DNA of 64,000 bases from Plantago major (taxonomy: Eukaryota > Streptophyta > Magnoliopsida > Lamiales > Plantaginaceae), in NCBI GenBank assembly GCA_026545765.1, contig CM048841.1, forward strand, positions 91,651,419-91,715,418, in the 5' to 3' direction. Made by a program: the position numbers and the translations under genes. Shown piece after piece: positions 42,091 through 53,343 of this stretch (position 1 is its first letter; each line of letters opens with the position of its first letter). Under the pieces are notes generated by a model that worked only from the letters and a program-made list of their open reading frames with translations, was not told the DNA's origin and ran no database searches.

Positions 42091-42268
42091 GTTATCTCAA
42101 TCAAATCGGTTGAAAATTCAAAAAAAAAAAAAAACACAAAAAGTTCGTTCAAAATAGCTCTAACCTTTTTTTCGTTCATTTTTTTTGCAGATTTCTGAAG
42201 ATATAGTAGCAACGTTCCAGGATCGATCGAGTATTGGCATTTTGGATCGATCTCCACGGTTGAATTGA
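40525..42268 (+). CDS. Candidate 60-residue two-exon ORF across the fold-back intron (hypothetical)
   Basis: Exon 1 at 40525-40629 encodes MVYQALFQLKSRDSTSNSTD and 15 more residues; exon 2 at 42191-42268 begins ISEDIVATFQDRSSIGILDR and ends at TGA. Donor aag|gtattg and acceptor ttttttttgcag|attt keep the frame; the intron holds the inverted repeat. Only this copy has ATG: the other units read CTG at the first codon. Copy 3 keeps the downstream frame in its tail (32626-32703), while copy 5 has a one-base loss in exon 2. I do not recognise the protein. It may instead be a spliced non-coding transcript, or nothing. Confidence 0.2.
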
Positions 42269-42975
42269 GCTCGAATTTCCCTTTTTTGCTTGAGATTTTA
42301 GATAGAGAAAGTACCGTAGAGAGAGAGAGTTTTGTCGACTAATAAACTGTCGACTAATGATGGAGTTGTATGTTTCTATGCGGGTTATAAGGTATATATA
42401 TCGACCCGGATCCGAACTAGTTTCTGGCCCTTGGGCTTGGACGTTTTTGATAATTAGTTTTTAATTGGAGCTAATATGTAATTACATATTAGAAAGTATG
42501 TCCTTATGTCTTTATCTATAGTATGCCTCCTAAGAGACTTACTCAAAGTTAAATCATATAAATTCTAAATTGGAAAAAAGACATAGGAACGGATTGAAAA
42601 AAACAAACGTAAGTATGCTTCGTCTTCGTTCTATGTTATTTATTTCGATTTTTTCGTCAACTGCTTTTCAACTTTGACTACGAATAAATCTTAAACGATA
42701 AATGTAAAATGTTCAATTAAATTATATTATGATACTTTAAGTACTAAATTAGTTTCATAATATAATTTAATTGAACATTTTATATTTGCAATTTAAGATT
42801 AATTTGTAAGAAAAGTTATCTGTCAATGAAAAAAATCAGAATATGGACGGACGGAGAAGTATTTTACACCTTCAAGTTTAAAAGGATCGATCGATATAAA
42901 TGTATATCATGTATTATTCTACTTATAGTAATGCAAATAGCAAATCGTGAAGTTCTTCAAAATAAAGCTAGGTGA
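42091..42975. repeat. Unit 4 tail and NRT2 3' flank, duplicated at 61190-62095
   Basis: Contains the candidate terminal exon (42191), a short (GA)n at 42317-42328, a duplicated gtcgactaat word, and a Stowaway-type MITE at about 42612-42862. Outside the MITE ends it is nearly identical to the tail after unit 5. Confidence 0.75.
42612..42862. mobile_element. Stowaway MITE, corrupted ends (copy of 61735-61979)
   Basis: The core is a long A/T-rich palindrome (ttcaattaaattatattatg ... ataatataatttaattgaac) identical to that at 61.8 kb. In this copy both termini are garbled (cttcgtcttcgttctatg and atggacggacggagaag) relative to the clear TIRs of the other copy. Confidence 0.6.
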
Positions 42976-44822
42976 TTAAACATAGTTCGGGCTAGAAGTC
43001 GGTGGAGTTGATGAAGCTGCTATGCGAACAGCACCCCTTTCAGATATTGCATTCTCCGCGAACTTGAGACTATTTTCATGCAGACCTCTCTTTTTCTCAT
43101 CTTCATCATATTCAGAACCATAATATTGTTCTTCATTACCTTTAGTTGGTGGAAGGAACATGCTACCCCATTGCGGGAAATGCACCAAAGCTACTGGCAG
43201 TGTGCACACCATAATCATGATCCCCATGTACTCAAGCCCTTGCGCAGTCGTGTATCTTGAACTCGTGAAAACAAGAGTTGTGTTAGTCCAGACCCAAAGT
43301 TCCCACCTGCGCCTGTCATACCGGATATAATACCCAAAGATCTTCGAGAAACGAAGGGGATGATGCCAAATGTTGCTCCTTCGGCAGCTTGAACTCCGAC
43401 AGAGAATATGATCATATGTGTTATTGCAACCGGGAGAGAATCAGCGCGCCCCAAAAGTAGACAGAATGCTCCTCCCATTGTCTGTACGGCCCACAATGTC
43501 CAGAGTCTTCCCCTCATTCCAAACTTTTTGGCAGTGTAATCGGATGTGAATCCTCCAATAGGACGAGCAACAAGGTTCACCATGCCGAAAGAGGCTGCGA
43601 TGATCCCAGCTGTTTGAAGCTTTAGATCAAATCTGTTATAATTCAGAAATGTAATGTGTTAGAACAAGCTATATATGTATTGTTTGTGTGGAAGGTACAT
43701 GTGAGAGCCTTTGAGGAAAAGAAACGAACCTGTCGTAAAAGTATTCAGCTACCACATTATTAGTTGAGAGTTCGACTCCCATAGAGTACCCGTATAGGAG
43801 GACGAAAATCCAAGTTCTATAATTTGTTACAGCATACCACATGACCTGCATACACGCATGAGAGAAATTAACGTGTGTATTAGTCATAAAGTTGGAGGTT
43901 ATAGATGTTTGGTGAGGATTTACTTATGCGCGCGGATGGGAATCCTTGTACTTGGTATGTGTGATTTCGAGTGGATGTTTGTGTAAATAACCCATAAAAA
44001 TACGTTACTCACCTTACTAAAGCTGTCTTTGTTAACTTGTCCCTTCTTTTGTAAGGTGCTACGGTTCCCGTCAGGCAAGTCTTGACCGAGTGTCATGACC
44101 AAAATCCCCATGATGACATGCATCCAGCCGGGAATGAAGAAGGCAATCCTCCATGCGGTGAACGAGGTGGCTCCGGCTTTCTGGATTACCTGGTAAAGTA
44201 TCGGCATGAGCAGTTGAGTCGCGCCACCTCCCATGTTCCCCCATCCCGCAGCCGTACCGTTCACTGTCCCAATAATTTTACTATTGAACATCGTGCTCAT
44301 CCAAAACTGGCACGATACAAACGTGGCCAATGAGAACCCGATCATGAAACGCACTGCAATGTATCCTCCAGCAGACGACACAAGCGACATGGAAAATACT
44401 GCCGGGGCGGAAAGCACAACGAGAAATGCACACCCATAACGTGGACCCAACAGATCGCAGACCGCCCCCATCACCAACCTGGACATTATACTTCCCGACA
44501 CGGAAGCAACCCCGGCATTTCCTATGTCGCTCTTGGTCAAGTTCAAATTGTCACGAATTATGGGAACGAGAGGCGCAGCGGCAAATGTGGAGACAAAGCA
44601 AGTGAAGAAGGAAACCCAAGCAAGGTGGAACGTCCTCATGTGAGGATTGGCCAAGGAAAAGAGCTTGAATTCCTTAGCTTTATGCTCGGAGTCCACCGGC
44701 AAGTCGAAATGTGCCGTGGTATCGGTGGGGACCATCGGAGACGCCACGGAAAATGCAAGGACAGGCTCCCTGCCTGTGACTCCGTGCATGGAGCTACCTG
44801 GAGACCCTTCAACCTCGCCCAT
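42976..44822 (-). CDS. NRT2: High-affinity nitrate transporter NRT2, copy 1 (one-base frameshift in exon 3)
   Basis: Plasma-membrane nitrate/proton symporter of the MFS nitrate-nitrite porter family; plant NRT2s usually need the NAR2 partner. Exons: 44822-44013, 43845-43730, 43632-42976; about 527 residues when read through. Signatures: [20 protein letters not shown], the NNP motif [13 protein letters not shown], the MFS loop [20 protein letters not shown] and the second Gly motif [13 protein letters not shown]. At about 43268-43271 there are four A's where copy 2 has five; this shifts the frame after SGLTQLLF and ends early. Copy 2 is clean at this point, so the shift is either a fresh mutation or a sequence error. 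Exons 1 and 2 are fully open. Confidence 0.93.
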
Positions 44823-44920
44823 TTTTTAAGCTGAAATTGAAGTCTTAATTGGAACCTTATAGTCTTAAGTAATGGTGTTTGAGACTTTTGAGTTTGTGAT
44901 ACTATACCAAGGATGGGAGT

Positions 44921-44930
44921 CTTATATAGT
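44921..44930 (-). promoter_or_regulatory. TATA box of NRT2 copy 1
   Basis: On the minus strand ACTATATAAG, about 100 bp upstream of the ATG at 44822, a normal distance for a plant TATA box plus short leader. The matching part of copy 2 lies beyond the window. Confidence 0.6.
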
Positions 44931-45700
44931 GTGAAAAGTTGACATTCTTTGGGTTAATCATAAACTCCAACTGGCTTATTGTCAATCATAGTATGATTAA
45001 TGTATAATCAGAATTATATGCATCTTCATTGTATTAATTAGGATTAATGATACTATCATAGGCTATATCATCCATTAAGCCGCATATGATAGTGAACAGC
45101 GTTAGGCTTATCGTATATTGCAGAGGACCATGTGCCAATTCATAGGGCTTTTCATCCCAACTATGGAACAACACCGCGTTAATTAGTGCAAACATCATGC
45201 ACTTATTATATATATGCTCCGTTCTCTGTTTTTTACTAATATAATCCCTTGTGCAGTTGACTTTCTTTTTACCCCTTTTATCATCCACTCTTCAAAATAT
45301 TATAATTAAATTTTACTGTTTCAAAAAAACAAGGATATCTAATTAAATATGTCAATATATACTACATCATTTCATTAAATTCTTTTTCATTTTTCATTTT
45401 ATACGTATTACTAAAACTTTCGTAATTTCATCATCTTCACTTATTATATTTTAATCACTTTTTATTTCATACTTTACCAATTCTATATGAGAAGTACATT
45501 TTACCATCTACTTACTATTTTATGAATACAAACCATCTTTTCACTCATCCTTCTTAAAAACTAGAGTAAGTCTCATAGGAGACCCTCTATAGTAAAGATA
45601 AAGAAAATTAAATAAATAAAATGTTATCATTGATAACTTATGATATTTAATTAAATGTTAGTACATCAATATGGTGGCTGAGTTATTAGATGTGTGAGAG
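44931..45700. other. NRT2 upstream region, AT-rich
   Basis: Upstream regulatory region of NRT2 copy 1 followed by AT-rich DNA. No gene or clear repeat seen. Confidence 0.4.
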
Positions 45701-45931
45701 GGCCTCAGTTTAGCTTGGGAAAGACGTATTCCGCGGCTCTGGGTTGAAATAGATTCTGAGGTCATTTTTAAGGTGATCAAAGATACAAGCACATCAGCCC
45801 ATCCTCTACATATACCTCCTAGAATATGTGAGGAGCTTTATGAGACTACCATGGGATTTCGAGATCACTCACACAAAAGAGATGGCAATGGTTGTGCCGA
45901 CGTTTTGGCGAAGCTTGGACACAAAAAATAA
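45701..45931 (+). pseudogene. RNase H-like (RVT_3) domain fragment of a retroelement
   Basis: A single open frame GLSLAWERRIPRLWVEIDSE ... VIFKVIKDTSTSAHPLHIPP ... HSHKRDGNGCADVLAKLG then stop. It matches the C-terminal RNase H-like domain typical of plant LINE-type and orphan RVT_3 proteins: the E-x-DS acidic pair and the REGN-x-CAD-x-LAK-like ending (here KRDGNGCADVLAK). No start codon or reverse transcriptase is found nearby, so this is a fragment. The frame is undamaged, which suggests a recent insertion or selection. Confidence 0.65.
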
Positions 45932-46769
45932 AATGAAGTTGGTTAACAATATAAACATTTTAATTAAAATCATAGATGTTTTTATTATCACTATAAAATC
46001 GTCTATATTTAAATTTAAGTAGAGACGATTTTCCATATGTAAAATTTATGCCTCGAGGAAAATGAAAATCTAGACGAAATGGAGGCAGTTCGTAATGGAT
46101 GTGTGCGCCCATGAATGTGACGAGTGTAACATTTTGAAGATAGTTTAGTGTTTAGACGACATTCGTACTAGCTTGTGCACACCCAAGTCCACTAGTTAGT
46201 TCAGGTTCACTAATATCTTGCATTTTAATAGTGATGATGATTATTATGTTAATTATTAAACACACAATTCGTCTTACCTTTTCAAAACCCTAAAGGAGGT
46301 CTTCTGCCCGTTGATATATTGTATAGTTGTGTGTTCAAATTAATATGAAATTATTGAGATCTATAATTACATATGTCCAACTTTTTTGGGCAAACCACTG
46401 ACTGTTTGGTATATAGTTAAAAAAGTTAGTTAAGGAAAAAATTTATTGATAATGCCGAACTCTAGTTACGTCCATAAAGTTATTTGAGTTTTGTTCCATG
46501 TATGTTCGAACAGGGAAGAAAAGTGTTTACTTGATTGGTAATTATTGAATTATATAGACATTGTTGTCTTTGTACATTATGGCAATCGATCCATATGTAT
46601 GTTGTGCAATGTGTACAGTATAGTGATGAATTGTGGATACATGACTTATCATAATCATTCTTTCTTTTAAGCATCATTTAAGTGCAACTGACTGACCTGC
46701 TTTTGCTCTACTTTATCAGCTAATTGTTCCCAATTGTCGTCATATGTGTTTTATATTATGGGTGTATAT
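45932..46769. other. AT-rich intergenic DNA
   Basis: No gene recognised. It lies between the RNase H fragment and the left degenerate Gypsy LTR and may include that element's outer edge. Confidence 0.4.
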
Positions 46770-47754
46770 TATATGTTGTTTACGCGCACACACTAGAATC
46801 ATGCATTCATGAGTTAGAGTTCAGGAACATGTATACACTTTAAAAAGATTTTAATGTTTTAAAGTAAAGTAAGTTCTGGTTTTCAAGTTAAAGAAAAGTA
46901 AGGGCTCGTAGAGAAATATCCTGGTATTTGTGGCGCAGTTATTAGTTCATGTTCAACGAATATCGACCAATTTAGGTCCTGAGGCCGTCAGTTTTTATTT
47001 ATTCAACGGATAGGGCCACGAAAGTGACCTGAAGTCGGCAGATAGCCACCATGGCCAGGATAGGAACCTACGATGCCAAGTGAGCTCGCGATCATGTTAA
47101 GTTTTCAACGGATAGGGCCATGAAAGTGACATGAGGCCGGTAGATAGCCACCATGGCCAGGATAGGAACCTACGATGCCAAGTGAGCTCACGATCATTTT
47201 AAGTTTTCAAGAAAATTTCAAGAAAAGTTTTAAGTTCAAGGTCAAGTTAAGAATTTTCAAGAAGAACAAGTTCAAGTGTTAAGAGTCAGGTCAAGTCAGG
47301 TCATAGGGTTGCATTGCATTAAGTCAAGACTAAAAGATTTAAAAGACATGAAGATAGAACTTTAAGTCATGACACGTGCATGGAACTTTCTCAGTCGGTG
47401 GCTACGACTGACCCCTTTCTAAAATATCAATTTTAGGTATTTGAAGCAGAGCTATTGGAGTGGAATGATGTCGGAGCAGTGATCATTGTCGGATCAACTT
47501 TTACAGTTTCATGTTTATGATTTGCAAGACTCTGTATTGTTTAATTTCAAGATTTATACTATTTATAATTCCGCTGCATTATTTTACTAATTCACGAATT
47601 AGAACCAAGAATTTCATGTCAAATCTTTTGACGCGCAAGGCGTCTAGCAACGTTTTTAAATTTTTATAAGCCAAGTTCGTCGATTTTTCAAGTTCACGAA
47701 CTAGCGCAAGTCATATTTTCTTAGTTCGTCTTTTTAAAAAATAAGGCCACTATA
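46770..47754 (+). mobile_element. Degenerate LTR (left copy) of an old Gypsy-type retrotransposon
   Basis: Shares ordered similarity with 51680-52527: gtttacgc(gc)acacac, gtggcgcagttattagttca, gccaccatggcca, gagctattggagtgga, cgcaaggcgtc. It ends in ataaggccactata, followed by atttggtatgctttg, which resembles the tRNA-Met primer binding site that follows Gypsy LTRs. It contains a 102-bp tandem duplication (47002-47103, 47104-47205) that the right copy lacks. Outer boundaries are approximate. Confidence 0.6.
47002..47205. repeat. 102-bp tandem duplication in the left LTR
   Basis: Two adjacent copies starting ttcaacggatagggcca and containing gccaccatggccaggatagg. The right LTR has a single copy near 51902. 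Confidence 0.85.
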
Positions 47755-47912
47755 ATTTGGTATGCTTTGATATGGAATTGATGCAAGTTCCCTAAGGGTT
47801 CATTCACGTTTATATGTTAATTGTTAGAATTATAAGTTATGTTATATGCAAGTTCCTTTATGAATCATCACGTAGTATTTCTTGTTTATGGTTTATGAAT
47901 TGTAGATTTACT

Positions 47913-50900
47913 GGTCACTACTATAAAACTTGTAAATAACCACCATGTTATAACCAACATCATTATTTGTTGTTACATATATTTCACTATAACCAACAAC
48001 ATTATTGATGTTGTTGATTATTATAGAACTCAGGCCCCACAAGCAATAAGTTAATGTATATTGAATTCTGAATATTGATAATTAATGTACAAATATATGT
48101 TGGTTATTATCTAGATACTAAACAACAACTTTTCGTAAGACAGAGAATTGATGGGTCCATATATATATATATATATATATATAACTAACAGATTTATATA
48201 GATTATGTGATAATACAATAGGTTAGTTAAAATATACCGTATAAATACGTTATGTTATCTATTTATATTACGAAGTACCGTTGGTTATAGATGTTGTATA
48301 ATTAATAGATTCATGTGAAATATTTAAAAGTAAGATACATAATGTACCATACAATATAACTATGATACGCTAAAATATACGTATAAATATGACAAGCCAT
48401 TTATTTCATGAATTACTATGTAAATTATCTAAACACACTAATCTAAACTGACCGGTGAAAGATTTGTATTCCATAAGATACATTACTCTCAAGCAGTCCC
48501 GGCTGATGGTCATTTGGATCAGATTGTTTGAATTTATAATTTATTTCAGGTCGAGTTGAGGACGGATTGGATCAGGTGTTTTTTTCGGATTTGGATCTTG
48601 TTCGGATTGGAGTCATTTTCGGATTATAAAACTTCAAGATATTTCGGATTGTTTCATATCGTGTCGGTTCATATTCAATGGTTATTCGAATTTAGATATT
48701 GAAACGCCAGTCTCGAAATTCACATCTTTACTGTCGTGTGATTAATAAGGTTCATTACAATCGAATTTGCTCCCGAATTTTAATAATATGATTTGTTTTA
48801 TTTCAGCTCCCGAAATAAGGTTCATTACAATCGAATTTGCTCTACGTACATAACTCTACCAAGAGAAACAAGGTCAATACAACGGGCATTGCCTATATTC
48901 GTATTGCTAGTCAATTGGTGAAGGATTTTATAAACTTCATGAAAAGCTTTTCTAAATACGTGGGTACTAATAATATCATCAGTGGACTATTCGAATCAAA
49001 CAAATAGTATCTACAATTTTAATGCGTGCAACCTCACAACACATAGTGACACCTTGATGAGGTTAACAAGTTGATCACTATAGGTTTCCGATTCGGAAAC
49101 GGTTATTGATGAACTTGTTGGAGCCTAGAGATTGTAGGCCATCGCCATCTCTAACGCCGACCATTAATGTATAATTTCTAGTATGAAAACTAGATAGCTT
49201 GCAATATGTTCTTACATGGATTATTACTTTGAGTAATGTTCGACTTAGTTAGTACCTAGCTTTTTGTCCGTGCCACATCCCACCTACTTATGGTACAAGG
49301 GAAGCTAGGGCAAGACGAAGGTGTTGGTTCAAGGCGCGGAGATACTTTAGCATTTAGGTTGCAAGATAACCACCCCCACACACCTCCCCTTAGGATATGC
49401 ACCATGCATGGAGATTGAAAATTGGGGACCTTTGTATATACCAAGTTTGAGTCTCTGCTTTGTTTGTGGTGGCATGTCGAAGTTTTCTATCGATGATCCG
49501 TTCTTTGGTTCGAGGATAAAGCTTGTCGATCGAAGTATTCAAACTAGCTACTCCAAATTTTCAATTTCCGCTAATATTTTAATATATTAATTTTCTTTTG
49601 TATATTATTAATTTAGAAAATAAATGTTTACCATATACACATTAATTTGATAATAAAATATATGATGTTTGTAGTTTCCCAAATAAATAGAAACAAATCG
49701 TTGTTGGTTATCAAGATAGGCTTATAACTAACAGAAGAAAATACGGTCAAAAGTTTTCAGATTTCGAAAAATTTCAGTTCCCGCACATTTATTCACTCAA
49801 ATTATTTGGAATTTTCAATTACCGCTTATTGTTTCTATAACCAACAGACCACTATTGGTTATGTTAAATGCAAATTCTATTTAAAATTCTCAGTCTTCAC
49901 ATACAGAGACATCATCTTCATCACTTCACCACTTCACCATTCTCTCTTCTTAATCATACACCATTCTCTATTTTTACTTCGAACCTAAAATTTCACACAC
50001 TACGTTTGCGGGATTCCAACAAAGTTTGCCTCCGCCGTTATCCTTACGCGCCGTGGCGGTCATTCGATCCAAGCCGGAAAGCTAAGTGCCGCCTCTTTCT
50101 TTGTTTTTCTTGAGGTCTTGAAGGTGCAAAGTTGAGATGTAATGGTTGATTTTGTTTTCTATGTTTTATACTTTTACAAAGTAAATGTAAATTTTCTAAA
50201 CTATTTTCCCCTTTGCTCGTTTACTCTCTTTTGATGTAAAGTTAGTGATGTTTGTATATGATGAAGTTTTCTTGGCAGTTATTGATATTATTGTGGACCG
50301 ACATTTGGTGGAACACGTCAAGAACAACCAAGTTCAACATATCAAGAGAGAAGGGAATTCAGTTGGTCATAGATTTTTTCAAGACTTCGTTTAATGTTTT
50401 TCTATTGAATGAAGAAGTTTGATTCTCAAATTTTGTAAATTTGTTGTAAATGAATTGGCATTGAGTCATTGCAATAATTTTCTAATAAATGAATTTACGA
50501 TGTTTCTCTACAATTGTTTATTTTTTACAAAGTATGGATTAGCAACAAAGTTGTAGACAATCATAATCCCAAATATGGTTCCAGAACATTCCTCTGCAAA
50601 TCCATTTTATGTGAATTATTCTTTTCATATAATCTAGAGCAATTTGTGAGTTAAATGTTTCATATAACCAACATCACCATGTAAGTTACATTCATTGTAA
50701 ATTCATTTATTACCGGGAATAACAAATACATACATAAGGGATAACCAACAGCTGGATGTGTTGGTTATGTATGTTGTACGATAGTATTTTAATATGTCGA
50801 ATACAAATACGTATACATGTAATAACCAACAGCTTCTCTCAGTTGTGGCAAGTGAGGTGTAGATAATTAACAGACAACTGTCAGTCTGTAACTGTTGGTT

Positions 50901-51069
50901 ATTTTTAATAAGCAACAAAACTGTTGGTTATCTTTAATAGGTTACACCCACATTATCAACAGAGATATTCAACAATATGTTGTTAAATATGGATTATAAC
51001 CAACGTCAAATGGATATAATTAACAGGCATTGTCTGTAAACTATCTAAGTGTTTTTTTTAGTAGTGGGT
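47913..51069. mobile_element. Non-autonomous CACTA element with GGT target duplication
   Basis: Element 47916-51066, 3151 bp. The left end reads CACTACTATAAAACTTG; the right end read inward is CACTACTAAAAAAAACACTT. A 3-bp direct repeat ggt flanks it (47913-47915 and 51067-51069), the size made by CACTA transposases. Subterminal regions carry many ataaccaaca / tgttggttat words in both orientations, like transposase-binding repeats. No transposase frame seen. The interior holds a duplicated phrase aaggttcattacaatcgaat (48749, 48818), an (AT)n tract at 48159-48184, and a possible RNase H-like shred near 50.3 kb. Confidence 0.88.
50275..50394 (+). pseudogene. Possible RNase H C-terminal shred inside the CACTA element
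   Basis: A short frame ending VQHIKREGNSVGHRFFQDFV resembles the end of plant RNase H-like domains (V-x-HI-x-REGN-x-VAH). It is too short for certainty. If real it is captured sequence in the element. Confidence 0.25.
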
Positions 51070-51349
51070 GACGTTTACCTGCTTTGGATTTTATGGTATG
51101 ATGAGTTATTAGATGATTAATTTTAATAGTTGGCTTGATCATGGATTTCCTGCTTAGTTCTGTTCCGAACTTGCTACAACATGGAGTGTAATTTGTATGT
51201 ATTCATTTAAGTAATTATGTTGCGATGATTTATGGCATGTTATACAACAAGCATTTTGTGCCTGTGTTGATTGGTTGAGTTTTGTACCTGTACAATGTTG
51301 TTGTCCATGCTCACATGTTGCTAGTGTCTATCATTACTTCGAAGTAAAA

Positions 51350-51560
51350 CTTTCCATTTCTTTATTCTGCGGTCGTTTATTTTGACCAAATTCTTCTTGG
51401 TATAATAGTAAATAATTCAATAAAATCCTATAATGAAAATTTAATTATTAAATTTTCATTATATGATTTTATTAAAATTATTTATTATTATATTTTAAAA
51501 TTAATTTGTGGTTAAAGTTGAAGACAGTTGACCGTTTAAAGTTAAAATGGAAAATTTTCT
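51350..51560. mobile_element. Decayed Stowaway-type MITE
   Basis: The core is an A/T palindrome at about 51402-51490 (taaataattcaataaaatc ... gattttattaaaattattta). It is followed by aattaatttgtggttaaagttg and gttgac, as in the NRT2-flank element at 61.9 kb. Termini are eroded. Confidence 0.5.
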
Positions 51561-51679
51561 TTGTAACGAAGGAATTACATGTTAACAACAGTATATATGG
51601 ATTTTGTTTAGTTTTAGTAATTGACTCAGTGTGCTACAGGAATTGTGATGTTGTAATGAATCATTGTCTATGATATATG

Positions 51680-52527
51680 AGGTATTTGTTTACGCACACA
51701 CTACTTCATGCAATCATGAGTTAGAGTCTAGAATAATGCATCCACTTTAATAAGACATTAAAAGTTTGAAGCAAAGAAAGACTTTCAAGTTAAAGATAAG
51801 TAAAGGGTTCGTAGGGAAATATTCTAGTATTTGTGGCGCAGTTATTAGTTCATGTTCAGCGGATAGGGACCAATGTTCTGGAGCCGTCAGATTTTATTTA
51901 TTCAACGGATAGAGCTACAAAAGTGACCTGAGGCCGGTAGATAGCCACCATGGCCATGATAGGAATCTACGATGCCAAGTATCATGTTATGTTGTTTTAA
52001 GACAATTAAAGATAAAGCTTTAAGAAAAGTTTCAAGTTCAAGTTAAGAGTTTTCAAGAAGAACAAGTTCAAGTGTTAAGAGTCAGGTCATAGGGTTGCAT
52101 TGCATTAGGCAGGACTAAAAGATTTTAAAAAACATGAATATAGAACCTTAGGTCATGGCACGTGCATGGAATTTACTCAGTCAATGGTCACGGCTGACCC
52201 CTTTCTAAAATATCAATTTTGGGTATGAAGCCGAGCTATTGGAGTGGAGCGTTGCCGGATTAGTGATCACTACTAATAGCGTCTTTAGAACTTTCAGTTT
52301 TATGTATTTAGAATTTTGTATCAAAGCTTTTACGATTTAAAGTTCCGCTCCATTATTTTACTAGTTCACAAATTATAATCAAGAATTTTCATGTCAAGTA
52401 TAAGGACGCACAAGGCGTCGTACTACGTTTTAAATTTTTATAAGCCACGTTCATAGAATTTAAAAGCTCACAAACTAACGCGAGTTATATTTTTCATAAT
52501 TCGTCTTTTAAAATTCAGGGCGCTATC
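51680..52527 (+). mobile_element. Degenerate LTR (right copy) of the old Gypsy-type element
   Basis: Right partner of 46770-47754. It ends in attcagggcgctatca, comparable to the ggcgctaca endings of plant Gypsy LTRs. The internal region between the two LTRs is largely lost: leaving out the nested CACTA element, only about 0.8 kb remains, with no gag or pol frame. Confidence 0.6.
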
Positions 52528-52694
52528 AAGTATGTACTTCATTTGTATTTGCATTTACAATGTGTTACTATGTGTTTCTTCGTGTTTTAAAAAAAATTCT
52601 ATCTAGTCTCTCCTTGAACTCCAAAATTTCCAACCGGAAAATTATAAATATCTTTGGAACTTAAACCTGCTTGAAGCTAGCTGGTGTTTTTATT

Positions 52695-52913
52695 GATTCT
52701 ATTAAGATTATTTCTTCCTATTTCCATTCAGTTGTGTTTTTACATGTTTTTTGTTCAGCAAATAGTGTAGCGCATAAATTAGCCCAACACGTGAGTAGTG
52801 ATAGTGAAAGAGAACTTAATCTTCCTTTCTGATTTGGACCATATTGATTCATGGATGTATCCTAATTGATTGATATAACCACTCCTATTTTCCCCCAAAA
52901 AAAAAAAAAATTA
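52695..52913 (+). mobile_element. LINE 3' end: RNase H tail plus poly(A)
   Basis: The frame at 52695-52832 reads DSIKIISSYFHSVVFLHVFC then SANSVAHKLAQHV and ends ELNLPF-stop. NSVAHKLA is the usual end of plant LINE RNase H domains. About 65 bp after the stop comes a 14-A run (52900-52913). The 5' part is missing or too decayed to read; target-site duplications were not identified. Confidence 0.55.
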
Positions 52914-53343
52914 TTATACAAATCCCAAATTTCCAATCTTGGTGGAATCCCAAAAGGCCAAAACATCTTATTTCCCGGCCGACCCAACCATAGTTTGCAC
53001 TTGGCATTGACTTTGCACGTTCAACTAACCTCCATGACATAAACCGGTTTTCTATTAAAATGATGGTTACCTGTACGGCTATACTCAAGTTGGAAAAATT
53101 CCACGTTCATATTATACATTCCATCCATTTTTAAGGTTTAATTTCCCGTTGTAACTTGGCTTTTCCAAATTTAACTTTTTTAGTTTAATCACGTCCGTAA
53201 ATTTAGTATGAAAGTAACGTGAAAGTCCCTAGCTAGATCGTCCAAAGTTTATGTGGGAAAGAAATCATAAACGTGAAAATTCAAAATTAGAAGAAAAAAA
53301 TAGTATAAAATTAAGGGAGGGGCGAGGCGCCTTAAAATACAAT
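52914..53343. other. Intergenic DNA
   Basis: No gene or repeat recognised between the LINE tail and the solo LTR. Confidence 0.4.

Noticed and set aside
42082-42268. Unit tail as part of the NRT2 transcript
   Set aside because: NRT2 is on the opposite strand and ends at 42976; the tail's splice acceptor reads on +.
44082-44834. Plus-strand frames opposite NRT2 exon 1, repeated at 63204-63953
   Set aside because: Antisense shadows of the GC-richer NRT2 coding sequence.
49868-50113. Frame ending SRKAKCRLFLCFS inside the CACTA element as a captured gene
   Set aside because: Too short, with no recognisable domain or splice structure; left as unassigned CACTA interior.
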